A stretch of DNA of 64,000 nucleotides from Rhizobium sp. Q54 (GCA_945882615.1 CAMCWK010000001.1:1-64000), one strand, 5' to 3'. Positions 38,650 through 47,686 are shown, numbered from the stretch's first letter. The notes: generated by a model not told the origin, from the sequence alone. Made by a program: numbers and translations.

Positions 38650-38730
38650 CTATGCTTCGCACCTAAGAAGTTTGATGGCTTCAGAACAGGGGCGCGCGCC
38701 TCCGACCCGGCGGTAGGTATGCGCTCGTGG
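38650..38730 (-). pseudogene. remnant of HK97-type major capsid protein C-terminus
   Basis: Minus frame ...AHTYRRVGGARPCSEAIKLLRCEA* resembles intact MCP end FYTYKRVGADISNSEAIKLLKIATA*; shared 15-mer AAGTTTGATGGCTTC. Confidence 0.6.
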
Positions 38731-38826
38731 GACGGAACGGCCTTACAGCCGCCCTGATCCGTCCAATGGCAAATATCCGGCAGCGTCACAGCATGAGAAA
38801 AGCAGCCGATGCCGCCGAATCGACCG

Positions 38827-41394
38827 TCAGTCATCGCCAGGCAAATAGGGATCGTCGTGGTTCGGATTAGGGTTCGCGCTCATGAGCTCGAAGCCAATGT
38901 TGGCGGCGACAAGACGAGCTCGGATCTCGGCCAGCTTGTCGGCAGGACCGTCGCCCGGCTTCATCACCGCCAGCAGCGCAACATCGGGCCTTAGCCGAAT
39001 TGCCAGGTCTGCCAGCTTGTCCAGTTCACCCGCGCGCACGTCGCGCCAAGAGGACTTGGCTTCACATAGAAATGTCCTGCCATCGACGAGGGCGAATAGA
39101 TCGCTCTCTCCCTCCAGATTATCGGCGTCGCGGGAGAACCCGAACGAGGTCGGGCCGACATAGATCAGGGAGGTTCGCGCACGCTCCGCAAGATTGCGGA
39201 GCAGCCAGACAAGGGACAGGGTGCTGTGGTCCCGTAGACATTCGATGAGAAACTCGTTTGGCCGGAACAGCCACTGGATATCGACAGGGGCCTGCGAGGC
39301 TTGCTTGCAGACCGCGCAGGCCAGTTCGGCGGAGAGATCGCTGAAATCCTGCCAATTGTGATGGCTGCATCGCCGGCATGTCCAGCGATGGCCTTGGAAC
39401 AGCATTTGCCTGCTGCGTAGGGCAACGAGGCAGGCATCAAGGGACTTTTCTTCGCGTCGTTCCCACTCGGCGGCATCTTCCAATGCTCTTGGCTGTGGGT
39501 GAGCAGCCCAATAGGTCGCACGATAGGCGCTCCATGCGTCCTTGAGCTTTGAATAGGACGTGAATGCCTTGGGCTGTTTTAGTTCGCGAGCAGCGCGCAC
39601 AATGAGGTTGCTTACCGCGTCCCGCTCGGTGGCAATTTCCAAGTCATAGCGCGCTTGGCGTCCCGCCAGTTTGCGCAATCGGTTGTCCGTGCGCTCGGTA
39701 TCATGATCGGTCGGGTTAGGGGCGCCGCCCAGCTTTGAGAATTCGCCCTGCAGGAAAGGATGAAGAAGAAATTGGGAGGCCGCTCCAAACCCGCCAGCCA
39801 TGCCCAAAACGCCGGTCAAATACCGGTCCTCGTTGCCAACCTGCAACCAATTGGCTTTTGCGGGCGGAATAATTTCCCCTTGAGCCCGTGCGGCCGCGGC
39901 GTGCCGACCATCCACCGCAAGCGCATACTCCAATGCCGTGCGCGGCGCTGGTACCGCAATGGAGGCGATGGGGTGGCCGGGATCCGCGAAGATAGTAAGT
40001 CTTCCCTCGCGGCTGGCGCGGGCGGGCGGGATGCTGGCATGGGGCGGGTCACTGACGCGCTCCACCTGGAATGCCCCCGCCATCCGCCACCGCCGGGGCA
40101 ACATCCAGCGGTTTTCGCCCATGCGCGCCGTCGGGCCATCATGTTCGAGAATGAAGTCGCTCGCCCAGCACCCAGTGGTGAAGGATTGCCGAATTGGCGC
40201 GTCCGCCAGATGGTCCGGTGCGTCGGCTGGCGGCCTGACCGTGGGTGCGCTCCACTCAAAGGCTTTCCAGCCCGGATCTGGAAAGAATTCGCCGGTGAAG
40301 CGGTTGCCCTCTCGCGCAGCCGCCAAGGCGTTGGCGTCAGGAATCGCGGCATCGGGTGTAGCAATCGCTTCGCTCGAAATGGCACTCCAGCTTTTTGCGG
40401 CCTGGAGCCGCGTAGCGAGGGCGGCGAGTTGCGGACCGTCAAGCGAGCAGGATCGCAGGCGAAGCTGAGGTTGCCCGCCGCTGCCGCCGTTTACATGGTT
40501 ATGGCGGTTGAGGAGGTTGACCAGCGCGGCGAGAAAATCCGCATCGTCAAGCTGCGCTGGCGTGATCCTTAGACAGCACATATTGGAATCCAGCCAGGCG
40601 GGGATCAGAAGGCGGGCGTTCCAGAACAGCAGGCGGTCGGCGAAACTGTCTCCGATGACGAGATTGAAACTGCCGCTCCAGCGGCCAAATTGAATATCCA
40701 ATTTCGGCGCAAAGTAGGCGGACAGCAACGCCATGCAAGTGGCCCGGCCTTCGCCAATGGCGCGAACCGCCTCCAGTTCGTTCGGTAGCATGGCAAGGTC
40801 GCGGGGCACGGCCAGTTGGCGATTGGCGTAGTTGTCCGGACTGACGATTATCAGTCGATCGGCGGCTGCCGTGGCGTCGGCGGGATACATTCCGGTCGCC
40901 TGGGAGTGATGATAGGTGCCGAAATTGTCGGTCAGGAAGCGGGTAGGCTGTTCAGTATGCCAGCTATCGAGGATACGCAGTGGCAGATCCGCGCCGCGGC
41001 GATGTCGCGCGAGCCGAAATACGCCAGACAGGGATGAAAGAGGCGTGAAGCGATAATCCGGCTTGAACCCGAAAACATCAAGTCGCGGCTGCGGGCCTGG
41101 TCGGTAGAGACGTATCTGCGCCGGGCCAAGCCGTTCGTGAATTTCCAGAATATCGGCGTCGGACAAGGCGGCGTAGGAATAGATCAGATCAGGGTCGTAA
41201 CTCTCCAGCCAGGGCCAATAGGCCGCCGGAATGCGGCCCCCGGCACAGGGGACGACCAGACTAAATCGGCCACCCCATCGGCTGTAGCAGTCCGCAAACA
41301 CGCCATCCAGCATCGTGGCGGCGTGTGCTCCTTCCTCGACCAGGAAGGCGACACGAATCGGTCGCGGCCGCGTCCAGCCGCGTAGCTCTGACAT
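38827..41394 (-). CDS. large uncharacterised protein with zinc ribbon and PD-(D/E)XK nuclease-like C-terminus
   Basis: WTCRRCSHHNWQDFSDLSAELACAVCKQ; GESDLFALVDGRTFLCEAKSS; start at MSELRGW (GAAGAGG SD-like upstream); alternative start 41448. Confidence 0.7.
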   Translation of the reverse strand: MSELRGWTRPRPIRVAFLVEEGAHAATMLDGVFADCYSRWGGRFSLVVPCAGGRIPAAYWPWLESYDPDLIYSYAALSDADILEIHERLGPAQIRLYRPGPQPRLDVFGFKPDYRFTPLSSLSGVFRLARHRRGADLPLRILDSWHTEQPTRFLTDNFGTYHHSQATGMYPADATAAADRLIIVSPDNYANRQLAVPRDLAMLPNELEAVRAIGEGRATCMALLSAYFAPKLDIQFGRWSGSFNLVIGDSFADRLLFWNARLLIPAWLDSNMCCLRITPAQLDDADFLAALVNLLNRHNHVNGGSGGQPQLRLRSCSLDGPQLAALATRLQAAKSWSAISSEAIATPDAAIPDANALAAAREGNRFTGEFFPDPGWKAFEWSAPTVRPPADAPDHLADAPIRQSFTTGCWASDFILEHDGPTARMGENRWMLPRRWRMAGAFQVERVSDPPHASIPPARASREGRLTIFADPGHPIASIAVPAPRTALEYALAVDGRHAAAARAQGEIIPPAKANWLQVGNEDRYLTGVLGMAGGFGAASQFLLHPFLQGEFSKLGGAPNPTDHDTERTDNRLRKLAGRQARYDLEIATERDAVSNLIVRAARELKQPKAFTSYSKLKDAWSAYRATYWAAHPQPRALEDAAEWERREEKSLDACLVALRSRQMLFQGHRWTCRRCSHHNWQDFSDLSAELACAVCKQASQAPVDIQWLFRPNEFLIECLRDHSTLSLVWLLRNLAERARTSLIYVGPTSFGFSRDADNLEGESDLFALVDGRTFLCEAKSSWRDVRAGELDKLADLAIRLRPDVALLAVMKPGDGPADKLAEIRARLVAANIGFELMSANPNPNHDDPYLPGDD

Positions 41395-41610
41395 AGTGCC
41401 TCTTCGACCTTTGCCCACGGGATCGCGGAACGGAACAACTTCTCGCATCGAGAGGGCGTCGACAATCCCCAGCGGGCAAGGGGGATCGACCCGGTTGGGG
41501 GGTGGAGAGACATTTCCGCGTTTTTGGGAAAATATTTTTGTCTAGGCCGCCACAGCCCCCTACCTGTTACAGTATGAGCCTTGGCCCGAATTGACGCTGG
41601 TGGCAGTTAA

Positions 41611-41904
41611 GTGTTCCCATCTGGCATGGACGAAAACACCTGGGCCAAAGCCCTCCAAGCATTAGACGCCCTGAGTGTTTCTAAACGAATGGATGAGGCG
41701 TCCGCCTTCGCCCAAGCTAACCACTTCCTGATCCGCAACCTCATAAAATACCTCGTCATTGAAGGTCCGATGGAGGTTGAGACGCTAAAGAGGTGGCTGG
41801 AAGCTACCATTCAGGCGGCCGAAGCCAGTGGCAGGAATGACGCTGCTAGTGTTAGTGATCGATGGAGCAGCGTTTACTCTTGTGGACAGGATGGTCGAGC
41901 GTGA
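41611..41904 (+). CDS. hypothetical protein (97 aa)
   Basis: ORF divergent from the large cargo gene; no recognised domain. Confidence 0.4.
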   Translation: MFPSGMDENTWAKALQALDALSVSKRMDEASAFAQANHFLIRNLIKYLVIEGPMEVETLKRWLEATIQAAEASGRNDAASVSDRWSSVYSCGQDGRA

Positions 41905-42073
41905 TGCCACCGCATTCTTTCCGACACAGGTCGTTTAGGGAGGAAGCAGAGCTATGTCCATTCCAGTGCAAGGCGTCAGTTGGCACACCCAAGAAGTTTT
42001 CAAGACGTTGACTACGTTGGCAGCGGGGGTGGTGAAAAGCGCATTCTGGTTCTACTTCCAACTGGATGGAAAA

Positions 42074-42736
42074 ATGGGGCTTAGGTCAAAAGGCGCGATA
42101 ATACTTGTCTCTGCTGCGATCGTGCTTTCGTCAGGGCAGTCGGGAAGGGCAGCAACCAACTATTTACCAGCCGGGAAAGTCTCGTGCGATCAACTCTCTG
42201 AGCTGCGAACTGCCACTAAGATATGCGTATTTACGGGCGTGACGGATGGCGGATTCGCGTTTCACATCGGCGGTGATTCCAAGAAGAAGGAAGATTACGC
42301 CCACATCAGTGCTAAGGACAACAACTTAGCCGATGTATGGAACATCAATTGTTCCGTTGATATGATGAATGATCGCCGTACCTGCATGATCCAAGACGGG
42401 CGGGTAAACTTTTTATTCCTGTATCGCGGTACCAAGAATATTACATTGTGTGTTAGGGGGCAGAATTATCCAGGCACCGTTGGGTTGGTCCGCTTGGATT
42501 CAGCCGCGCCCATTCAGACATCACCACGTGGATGCTTAAACGCCCAAGCGACCGCCCGCATTATTGCCAAGATGCGTCCCGGTGTAGTTGTTAGAACTCG
42601 CAATTACGATTGGCCGGAATCGCGCCCAGATGATTCCGAAACCCCGCTTAATTCAAACTTTTCTGAGGTGTTTTCGCTAGCAGAGTTCTTGTATCGCGGT
42701 GGTGCTTCGACCATACCGGGCCTTGATGGGAACTAG
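42074..42736 (+). CDS. exported hypothetical protein, weakly IalB-like
   Basis: Signal peptide MGLRSKGAIILVSAAIVLSSGQSGRAA; paired Cys; RTRNYDWPESRPDDSETPLNSNFSEVFSLAEFL. Confidence 0.5.
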   Translation: MGLRSKGAIILVSAAIVLSSGQSGRAATNYLPAGKVSCDQLSELRTATKICVFTGVTDGGFAFHIGGDSKKKEDYAHISAKDNNLADVWNINCSVDMMNDRRTCMIQDGRVNFLFLYRGTKNITLCVRGQNYPGTVGLVRLDSAAPIQTSPRGCLNAQATARIIAKMRPGVVVRTRNYDWPESRPDDSETPLNSNFSEVFSLAEFLYRGGASTIPGLDGN

Positions 42737-43142
42737 GGCGCACCAAATGCTTGAAGGAAGCTTCAAAGTTATCGGCGATCGCGATTATTTCTGGAAAACG
42801 GCGGCACGAACCTCACGATCTCGAGGGTTTGGGATAGATTTTCAGGCGGCGGCGGACAAGGAAACTACAGCCCTGCAGAGTCGCCAGATGTATCTCGCCA
42901 GTTTAGCTGAAACCCGACAGTGTGCAGACGACCCTGCAATTACGAGAGATGCGGCGACTGACGCACCTAGGAGTGACCTTGCTACTCCGGCGTCCCTCAC
43001 CGTGCCGGCGGCATCGCCAGCAAAGTAGGTCCGTGTCGACCAAGACAGTACATAGTCGCCCTGAGTGCAACCACCGCAGGAACTAAAGCGCAATTTGGGT
43101 TGAGCGGGTAATGCCCGCCCAGAAACTTCAGGAGTTCGCATC

Positions 43143-43814
43143 ATGAAGAAGAAAGACATTCACGTAGTTCGCAGTATTGCTTTTCTGGTAGCAGTGACTG
43201 TTTCTTTCAACTCACATGCGTATGGTGCTGCGTCGGATTTCACTATTGAATTTTCACATAAGCCAGCCGGATTGCAGGACTGCAATTTAATTTTCAACCG
43301 CAGTATTCCCAATAAAGCCGAAGTGGATGCGTTATTGCGAAAATCGCTGGACATATGCCTTCTAGGCAATCGCGACACCGATATTCTTGCAATGGCATTC
43401 CTTCGCGATGATACGCTCGATTCTCCTCGGCATTATTCTGGCAGCTTAACCTATCGGCACAAATCAGGTCAGGTCCGCACTCAGGCGCAGGAAGAAGGGC
43501 TAAAACAAAGCGCTCAGGAGCGCCCTGGATACTCGGTATTCATGGAGGAACGCACGCGACCAGCAGGGATTCCGGGCCCTCGGCATTACATCACGGTGTC
43601 ACTAGTTTTTGCGAAAGCTCCCCCACCGACTAAAGCCCGTGCCATCGCAATGCAGGAAGCGGGGCGGCTCTCGGACCGAGGTAGTGATGTGACCGTTTCC
43701 GCCTTTGAAGGTGAGAAATCAAAGGCACTCTCCTGGAAGCAGATTCGTAACGGCCGAGCGCAGGTCCAGGTCCATTATGATGCGAAAACCAAATCTATAA
43801 GCGACGGTTGGTGA
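43143..43814 (+). CDS. exported hypothetical protein (223 aa)
   Basis: Signal peptide MKKKDIHVVRSIAFLVAVTVSFNSHAYGA; SD AGGAG upstream. Confidence 0.6.
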   Translation: MKKKDIHVVRSIAFLVAVTVSFNSHAYGAASDFTIEFSHKPAGLQDCNLIFNRSIPNKAEVDALLRKSLDICLLGNRDTDILAMAFLRDDTLDSPRHYSGSLTYRHKSGQVRTQAQEEGLKQSAQERPGYSVFMEERTRPAGIPGPRHYITVSLVFAKAPPPTKARAIAMQEAGRLSDRGSDVTVSAFEGEKSKALSWKQIRNGRAQVQVHYDAKTKSISDGW

Positions 43815-43836
43815 CTTTCGGTCCTAGCTTCGCTTT

Positions 43837-44082
43837 TTACTTGGGCCAGTAATCAGAAATCGGCCCGCTCCAAACTTCGTATAAGACCTTCTCGTAATCC
43901 GAAATCGCCACTTGATGAGGTGCGAGCCGGATGCGTTCGATGATCTCCATGGTTTTGGCGGACACAACGGCGTAGCCGTGCTGGGCTAGGATTTCCTCGG
44001 CGAGCGGAAAATCGAAGAGTGCCTGGAACCGGCCGCGGGGCGTGGTTCGCGGCCGGCTCTCCATGCTATGCGCGCGTGACAT
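43837..44082 (-). CDS. hypothetical protein (81 aa) downstream of capsid gene
   Basis: ORF in same direction and close packing with the capsid gene. Confidence 0.5.
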   Translation of the reverse strand: MSRAHSMESRPRTTPRGRFQALFDFPLAEEILAQHGYAVVSAKTMEIIERIRLAPHQVAISDYEKVLYEVWSGPISDYWPK

Positions 44083-44102
44083 CGCGAGCGCGCGTTCCGT
44101 TG

Positions 44103-45302
44103 TTACGCCGTCGCGATTTTCAAAAGTTTGATGGCTTCTGAGTTCGAAATATCCGCGCCGACCCGTTTGTAAGTGTAGAAAACGACATTCGGCTTTGAGG
44201 AGAACGGGTCCCGCAAAACGCGGATGCCATCCAGCTCCACGATGACGTAGCCCAACTTGAAGTTTCCGAAGGCGATTGGAAACGTGTTGGCCCCAATGTC
44301 GGGCATGGTCTCGTCAAACTCGACTGGATACCCCAGCAGCGCCGGCGGCGCGCCGGCCGTCATGCTATCGCGCCAAATGTAATCGCCCGTGCCGTTTTTT
44401 ATCTTGTCGATGGCGTTCGCCGTGTTGGAATTCATCAACCATGCGGCGCCGCGGCGATAGGGTGCGCGTAACGACCAGAGCAGGTTGCTTAGCGCATCCC
44501 CAGGGTTCGACGTTGCCAAGGCGCTTGCATGGCCGCTCGGTGTGTACTGCAGCGTGCCCCATGCGCGCGTCGCGTCTGCTGTGGCGACTGGCGTACCGGA
44601 CAAGAGGCCAAACGGCTTGGCGACCCCAGTGCCCGTGATATAGGCCTCGCCCTCAGTGCGGCCGAACTTGTCAGAGACCTTGTTTTCCAGCCAAGCGCCA
44701 ACGTCCATGTAGGACGTATCGAGGATCTTCTGTGTAACCTTCGGGCTGGCGTGGATCTCGTGAAGTGTGACCCGGTGCTTACCTACTTCGGGCGTACCGG
44801 TGTCGCTGCGGGTCTGGGACTCACCAACCCATTCGGCGTCGGGCTCATCGTGATCATCGATCTCTTCCCAAGCATCGCCGCTGGTGATGGGCACCACGCG
44901 CGCCAAACGTCGCATTGCCGATTGGTCGAAAATCTTCGAATTCATCGAATTGGAAATGGCAGGCAGCACAAGATAGCCGCCGTTGGGATCGCTTCCAACG
45001 CTCATGGCCTTCATTTCGAGTAGCGCCGAAGCATCGCCTTTGGCAATGAACGCGCCAAGCGCATTACGCTCGGCGGCCAGGGCTTCGTTGCCATCGCGAG
45101 GTGCGCCACCACTGGTCAGGCCTATGCGCACGATCTTCAATTCGAGGTCCTCGCGCGCCTTGCGTTCGCTGGCGAGCAGCCCCTTAAGGGCTTTGATGTC
45201 GGTTCTCGTTTCGGTGATCGCCTCCACGGCTACGGTGTTCAACTTCTGCAGGGACTGCATGACTTCCAGTTCGTCTTCCATTTTCTGTGCCTTATGGTTC
45301 AA
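44103..45302 (-). CDS. HK97-family phage major capsid protein
   Basis: GGYLVLPAISNSMNSKIFDQSAMRRLARVVPITSGDAWEEIDD...ALLGYPVEFDETMPDIGANTFPIAFGNFKLGYVIVELDGIRVLRDPF; coiled-coil N-terminal delta-like segment. Confidence 0.93.
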   Translation of the reverse strand: MNHKAQKMEDELEVMQSLQKLNTVAVEAITETRTDIKALKGLLASERKAREDLELKIVRIGLTSGGAPRDGNEALAAERNALGAFIAKGDASALLEMKAMSVGSDPNGGYLVLPAISNSMNSKIFDQSAMRRLARVVPITSGDAWEEIDDHDEPDAEWVGESQTRSDTGTPEVGKHRVTLHEIHASPKVTQKILDTSYMDVGAWLENKVSDKFGRTEGEAYITGTGVAKPFGLLSGTPVATADATRAWGTLQYTPSGHASALATSNPGDALSNLLWSLRAPYRRGAAWLMNSNTANAIDKIKNGTGDYIWRDSMTAGAPPALLGYPVEFDETMPDIGANTFPIAFGNFKLGYVIVELDGIRVLRDPFSSKPNVVFYTYKRVGADISNSEAIKLLKIATA

Positions 45303-45672
45303 GTGCGGCGATCATGCTTTTGATCGACGCGAGGATGGGGGACGGGGCTGCGGTGCCTTCGGTCTTCGGCTCGGTCTCGCGGGGCCATGCGTGACCCATT
45401 CTGGTGGCGACGCTCCGAGAAAAGCCGCAAGCGCGCAGCCATCGTGAAACATCGGTGCGAGTTTTGAGTTCGGGGACCTGGGCTAAATTCTTGCACCTCA
45501 CACAAAGCGTTGAGCTTCCGGGATCGTTGTCCGGTAGCAGTTCCGCCTCGTCGCCCGGCATTGCACAGGGCTGAGGTGCTTCCATCGATTGCAGCAAGCT
45601 TTGCGCAGGCTGCAAATCAGTATCGGCAGAGGCAGAGTCGACTGATTTGAGGTGTTGGTCAAGGTCAGGCAT
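45292..45672 (-). CDS. hypothetical phage-type protein between TerS and MCP
   Basis: CVRCKNL...WLRACGFSRSVATRMGHAW; overlaps MCP start. Confidence 0.55.
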   Translation of the reverse strand: MPDLDQHLKSVDSASADTDLQPAQSLLQSMEAPQPCAMPGDEAELLPDNDPGSSTLCVRCKNLAQVPELKTRTDVSRWLRACGFSRSVATRMGHAWPRETEPKTEGTAAPSPILASIKSMIAALEP

Positions 45673-45892
45673 TGCCGCCCACAGTCTGAGGGTTGATCTG
45701 GGCGGCGATGCCGACCAGCAACCCGGCAACCTCGTGCGGATCATTGGCATCGATCAACGCATTGACCGCGTGCGCGAGCATCGCACTCGCCAATTCGTCT
45801 TCGGGAAGGTTGTGCCGGCACCATACCGCCACCATCCGACCAACAAATTGCTCGGAAAGAGACGGTTCGGTTTCATCAAATTCGTTCATCAT
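45665..45892 (-). CDS. hypothetical protein (75 aa)
   Basis: Overlaps both neighbours by a few nt, operon-like. Confidence 0.6.
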   Translation of the reverse strand: MMNEFDETEPSLSEQFVGRMVAVWCRHNLPEDELASAMLAHAVNALIDANDPHEVAGLLVGIAAQINPQTVGGNA

Positions 45893-46182
45893 GTGAGCCC
45901 AAAATCCCGCAATAGCTTCGCTGCGTCTCTCTGGGCCTGAAATAGAACTGCTGCAGCCGGATTTGACTTTTTCCCGCCCGAGCCAGCCTGAACCGTGACG
46001 CCATCGGCCTCAATCGCTTGCGCCGCCGCCGCCGCAAGCGACAAAATCCGGCACAGCATCTTGAAATTCTCCGCCGTTTCGGGGGTCAGACGGCCCGCGG
46101 CGACAAGCCCAGGCGCTTGGTTTTTCCAGACTTTCAGCGCTCCTGCCGAAAGGTCGTCGGGTTTTTGCCAGCGTGGTTTCAT
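45889..46182 (-). CDS. P27-family phage terminase small subunit
   Basis: KVWKNQAPGLVAAGRLTPETAENFKMLCRILSLAAAAAQAIEADGVTVQAGSGGKKSNPAAAVLFQAQRDAAKLLRDFGL. Confidence 0.85.
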   Translation of the reverse strand: MKPRWQKPDDLSAGALKVWKNQAPGLVAAGRLTPETAENFKMLCRILSLAAAAAQAIEADGVTVQAGSGGKKSNPAAAVLFQAQRDAAKLLRDFGLT

Positions 46183-46327
46183 TCGTTAGACCTCGCAAAA
46201 AGAGGGTGGAAAACTTTCAATCCAAAGAAAAAAATCTCGCCGTGGCACCCCTTGCGGCGAGGCCCCCAAGGGGCCCAAAGAACGCGATACGCCGGTGGGC
46301 ATGACGGTCGGAGGCCGCTGTTCACTG

Positions 46328-47113
46328 TCATGCGTTGACTCCAGCACGCGTGTGGAGACGGGAAAGGGCAGCTATGGGGTCGGGCGACATGGCGGACGCG
46401 CGCCGGTCCTCCGGGCCGCTTGGGCGGCTGACCGATGGAGGGGTGGCGGCTTGGACCGCGCCGGTGATGTCGGCCAGCGTTGCTCCTATGCTCGCCGCTT
46501 CGCTGTCGCTGGGTATGGTAACTAGATGTGGGCGGCCAGCCGCCCTATGAGGTTTCGCTATAGGGCGTGTAGCCGCCCTGTAAGCATCATTTGGGGGTGC
46601 TTCGGTATCGACATGCGGCGGCTGGCCGCCCTGTGAGGTAACCGATAGGGCGCGTGGCCGCCCTGGCTTTTGACGCCTGAAATCGCCTACCGCCGTCGCG
46701 AATTCCTTGGTCGGTGGCACCGCTGTTTGACCTTCGCCAGTCGGCAGCCATGTGAGGCGCCATTCCTTCGTCATCCGCTTTTGATCGAATGTGCTGTCCT
46801 TGGTGCAGCGAATGAAGCCAGCGGCCTCCAGCTCGAATAGGGCGTCGCTCATTGTCCTGGGCGCGATGCCGATGGAGATGTCCTCCAGTTCGCCGCAGCC
46901 AGGCTTGCGAGCGAAACACCCTGAGCGCGAGCCGAAGCCAATACGGCCATTATTGACGCCGTTGTGGCGCTTGATGATGTAGAGCAACACCCTGGTCGCG
47001 GTGCCGCTCAGACGGCACGCAGCGGCGCTTTCCAGCACCCAGAATGGAACCTGCACAAATCGCGGCTCGTTGGTGCTGCGGCCCGTGGTGTTGTGCTTGC
47101 GCCCCTTAGCCAT
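46328..47113 (-). CDS. HTH-containing replication-like protein
   Basis: RFVQVPFWVLESAAACRLSGTATRVLLYIIKRHNGVNNGRIGFGSRSG...ELEAAGFIRCTKD; start at MAKGRKHNTTG. Confidence 0.6.
   Translation of the reverse strand: MAKGRKHNTTGRSTNEPRFVQVPFWVLESAAACRLSGTATRVLLYIIKRHNGVNNGRIGFGSRSGCFARKPGCGELEDISIGIAPRTMSDALFELEAAGFIRCTKDSTFDQKRMTKEWRLTWLPTGEGQTAVPPTKEFATAVGDFRRQKPGRPRALSVTSQGGQPPHVDTEAPPNDAYRAATRPIAKPHRAAGRPHLVTIPSDSEAASIGATLADITGAVQAATPPSVSRPSGPEDRRASAMSPDPIAALSRLHTRAGVNA
46539..46664. repeat. iteron-like repeats (four GCCGCCCT units in two about 42-bp duplicated blocks)
   Basis: GCCGCCCT at 46539, 46572, 46625, 46657; blocks GCCGCCCTATGAGGTTTCGCTATAGGGCGTGTAGCCGCCCTG and GCCGCCCTGTGAGGTAACCGATAGGGCGCGTGGCCGCCCTG. 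Confidence 0.65.
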
Positions 47114-47339
47114 GGTCGACCAAACAGCCGGCGCCCTTGCCACGGGACACAGACAGGCGATCATGGAAGCCGCGGGCGGCCAGCAGGGGCAGGGGGCCGA
47201 ACTTGGCGCTGCCGGCTTTGGCTCTACCGACCATGGCGCACCCGGTTTGCCAATTCCGAAAATAACCGTTTCCGGTCAATGCTGCAGCAAATGCCGGTTT
47301 GCGGGGCTAAGGCTTTGGTGGCGAACAGTCCCGGCACAT

Positions 47340-47355
47340 CAGCCGGGGTCGCCAT
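47340..47355. repeat. attR: CAGCCGGGGTCGCCAT
   Basis: Identical to 36436..36451. Confidence 0.9.
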
Positions 47356-47467
47356 TTTCAATATGGATTTTCTTAGTTATCGCCCGGTGATGGCGCGTTC
47401 AGTTAACCGACATCCGTTATCAGGATTGTCGAGTGTACGGCATCGTGCTTTTCTCAACTAAGTTGCA

Positions 47468-47671
47468 TCAGTTGTTTTGCACGGACCCCGCAGTGCCGGG
47501 GCTTTGAAAAACGTTGTCACTTGCTGGCTGGGGGGCATTGCGGTGATCGTCGACGTTAGTCGCAGTGCGATAACCTTGCTGTGTACGTTCCCCGCTAAGA
47601 GTTTTTACCCGTTCAGAAGCCGATTGAAGGTCTTCCCAAAGCCATCCTGCCTTAAGCGTGTTCCCGGACAT
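47468..47671 (-). CDS. hypothetical small protein (67 aa), divergent from deaminase
   Basis: Strong SD (CTGGAGAGAATCACC-ATG); MSGNTLKAGWLWEDLQSASERVKTLSGERTQQGYRTATNVDDHRNAPQ. Confidence 0.55.
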   Translation of the reverse strand: MSGNTLKAGWLWEDLQSASERVKTLSGERTQQGYRTATNVDDHRNAPQPASDNVFQSPGTAGSVQNN

Positions 47672-47686
47672 GGTGATTCTCTCCAG

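Noticed and set aside
38640-38834. 64-aa minus ORF MTDGRFGGIGCFSHAV... as a gene
   Set aside because: Out of frame with the capsid-like remnant in the same DNA; better explained as a fossil
39760-40572. 270-aa plus ORF inside the large cargo gene
   Set aside because: Antisense shadow; lacks RBS and domain
42699-43028. 109-aa plus ORF overlapping the end of the exported protein
   Set aside because: No signal, domain or clear SD; too weak to call as a CDS
38666-44137. 15-bp AAGTTTGATGGCTTC repeat as an alternative att site
   Set aside because: Explained by homology of two capsid 3' ends rather than by an integration duplication
44103-46182. Gene transfer agent (RcGTA-like) cluster
   Set aside because: Not a contiguous head-tail cluster and lies inside an att-flanked element with an integrase
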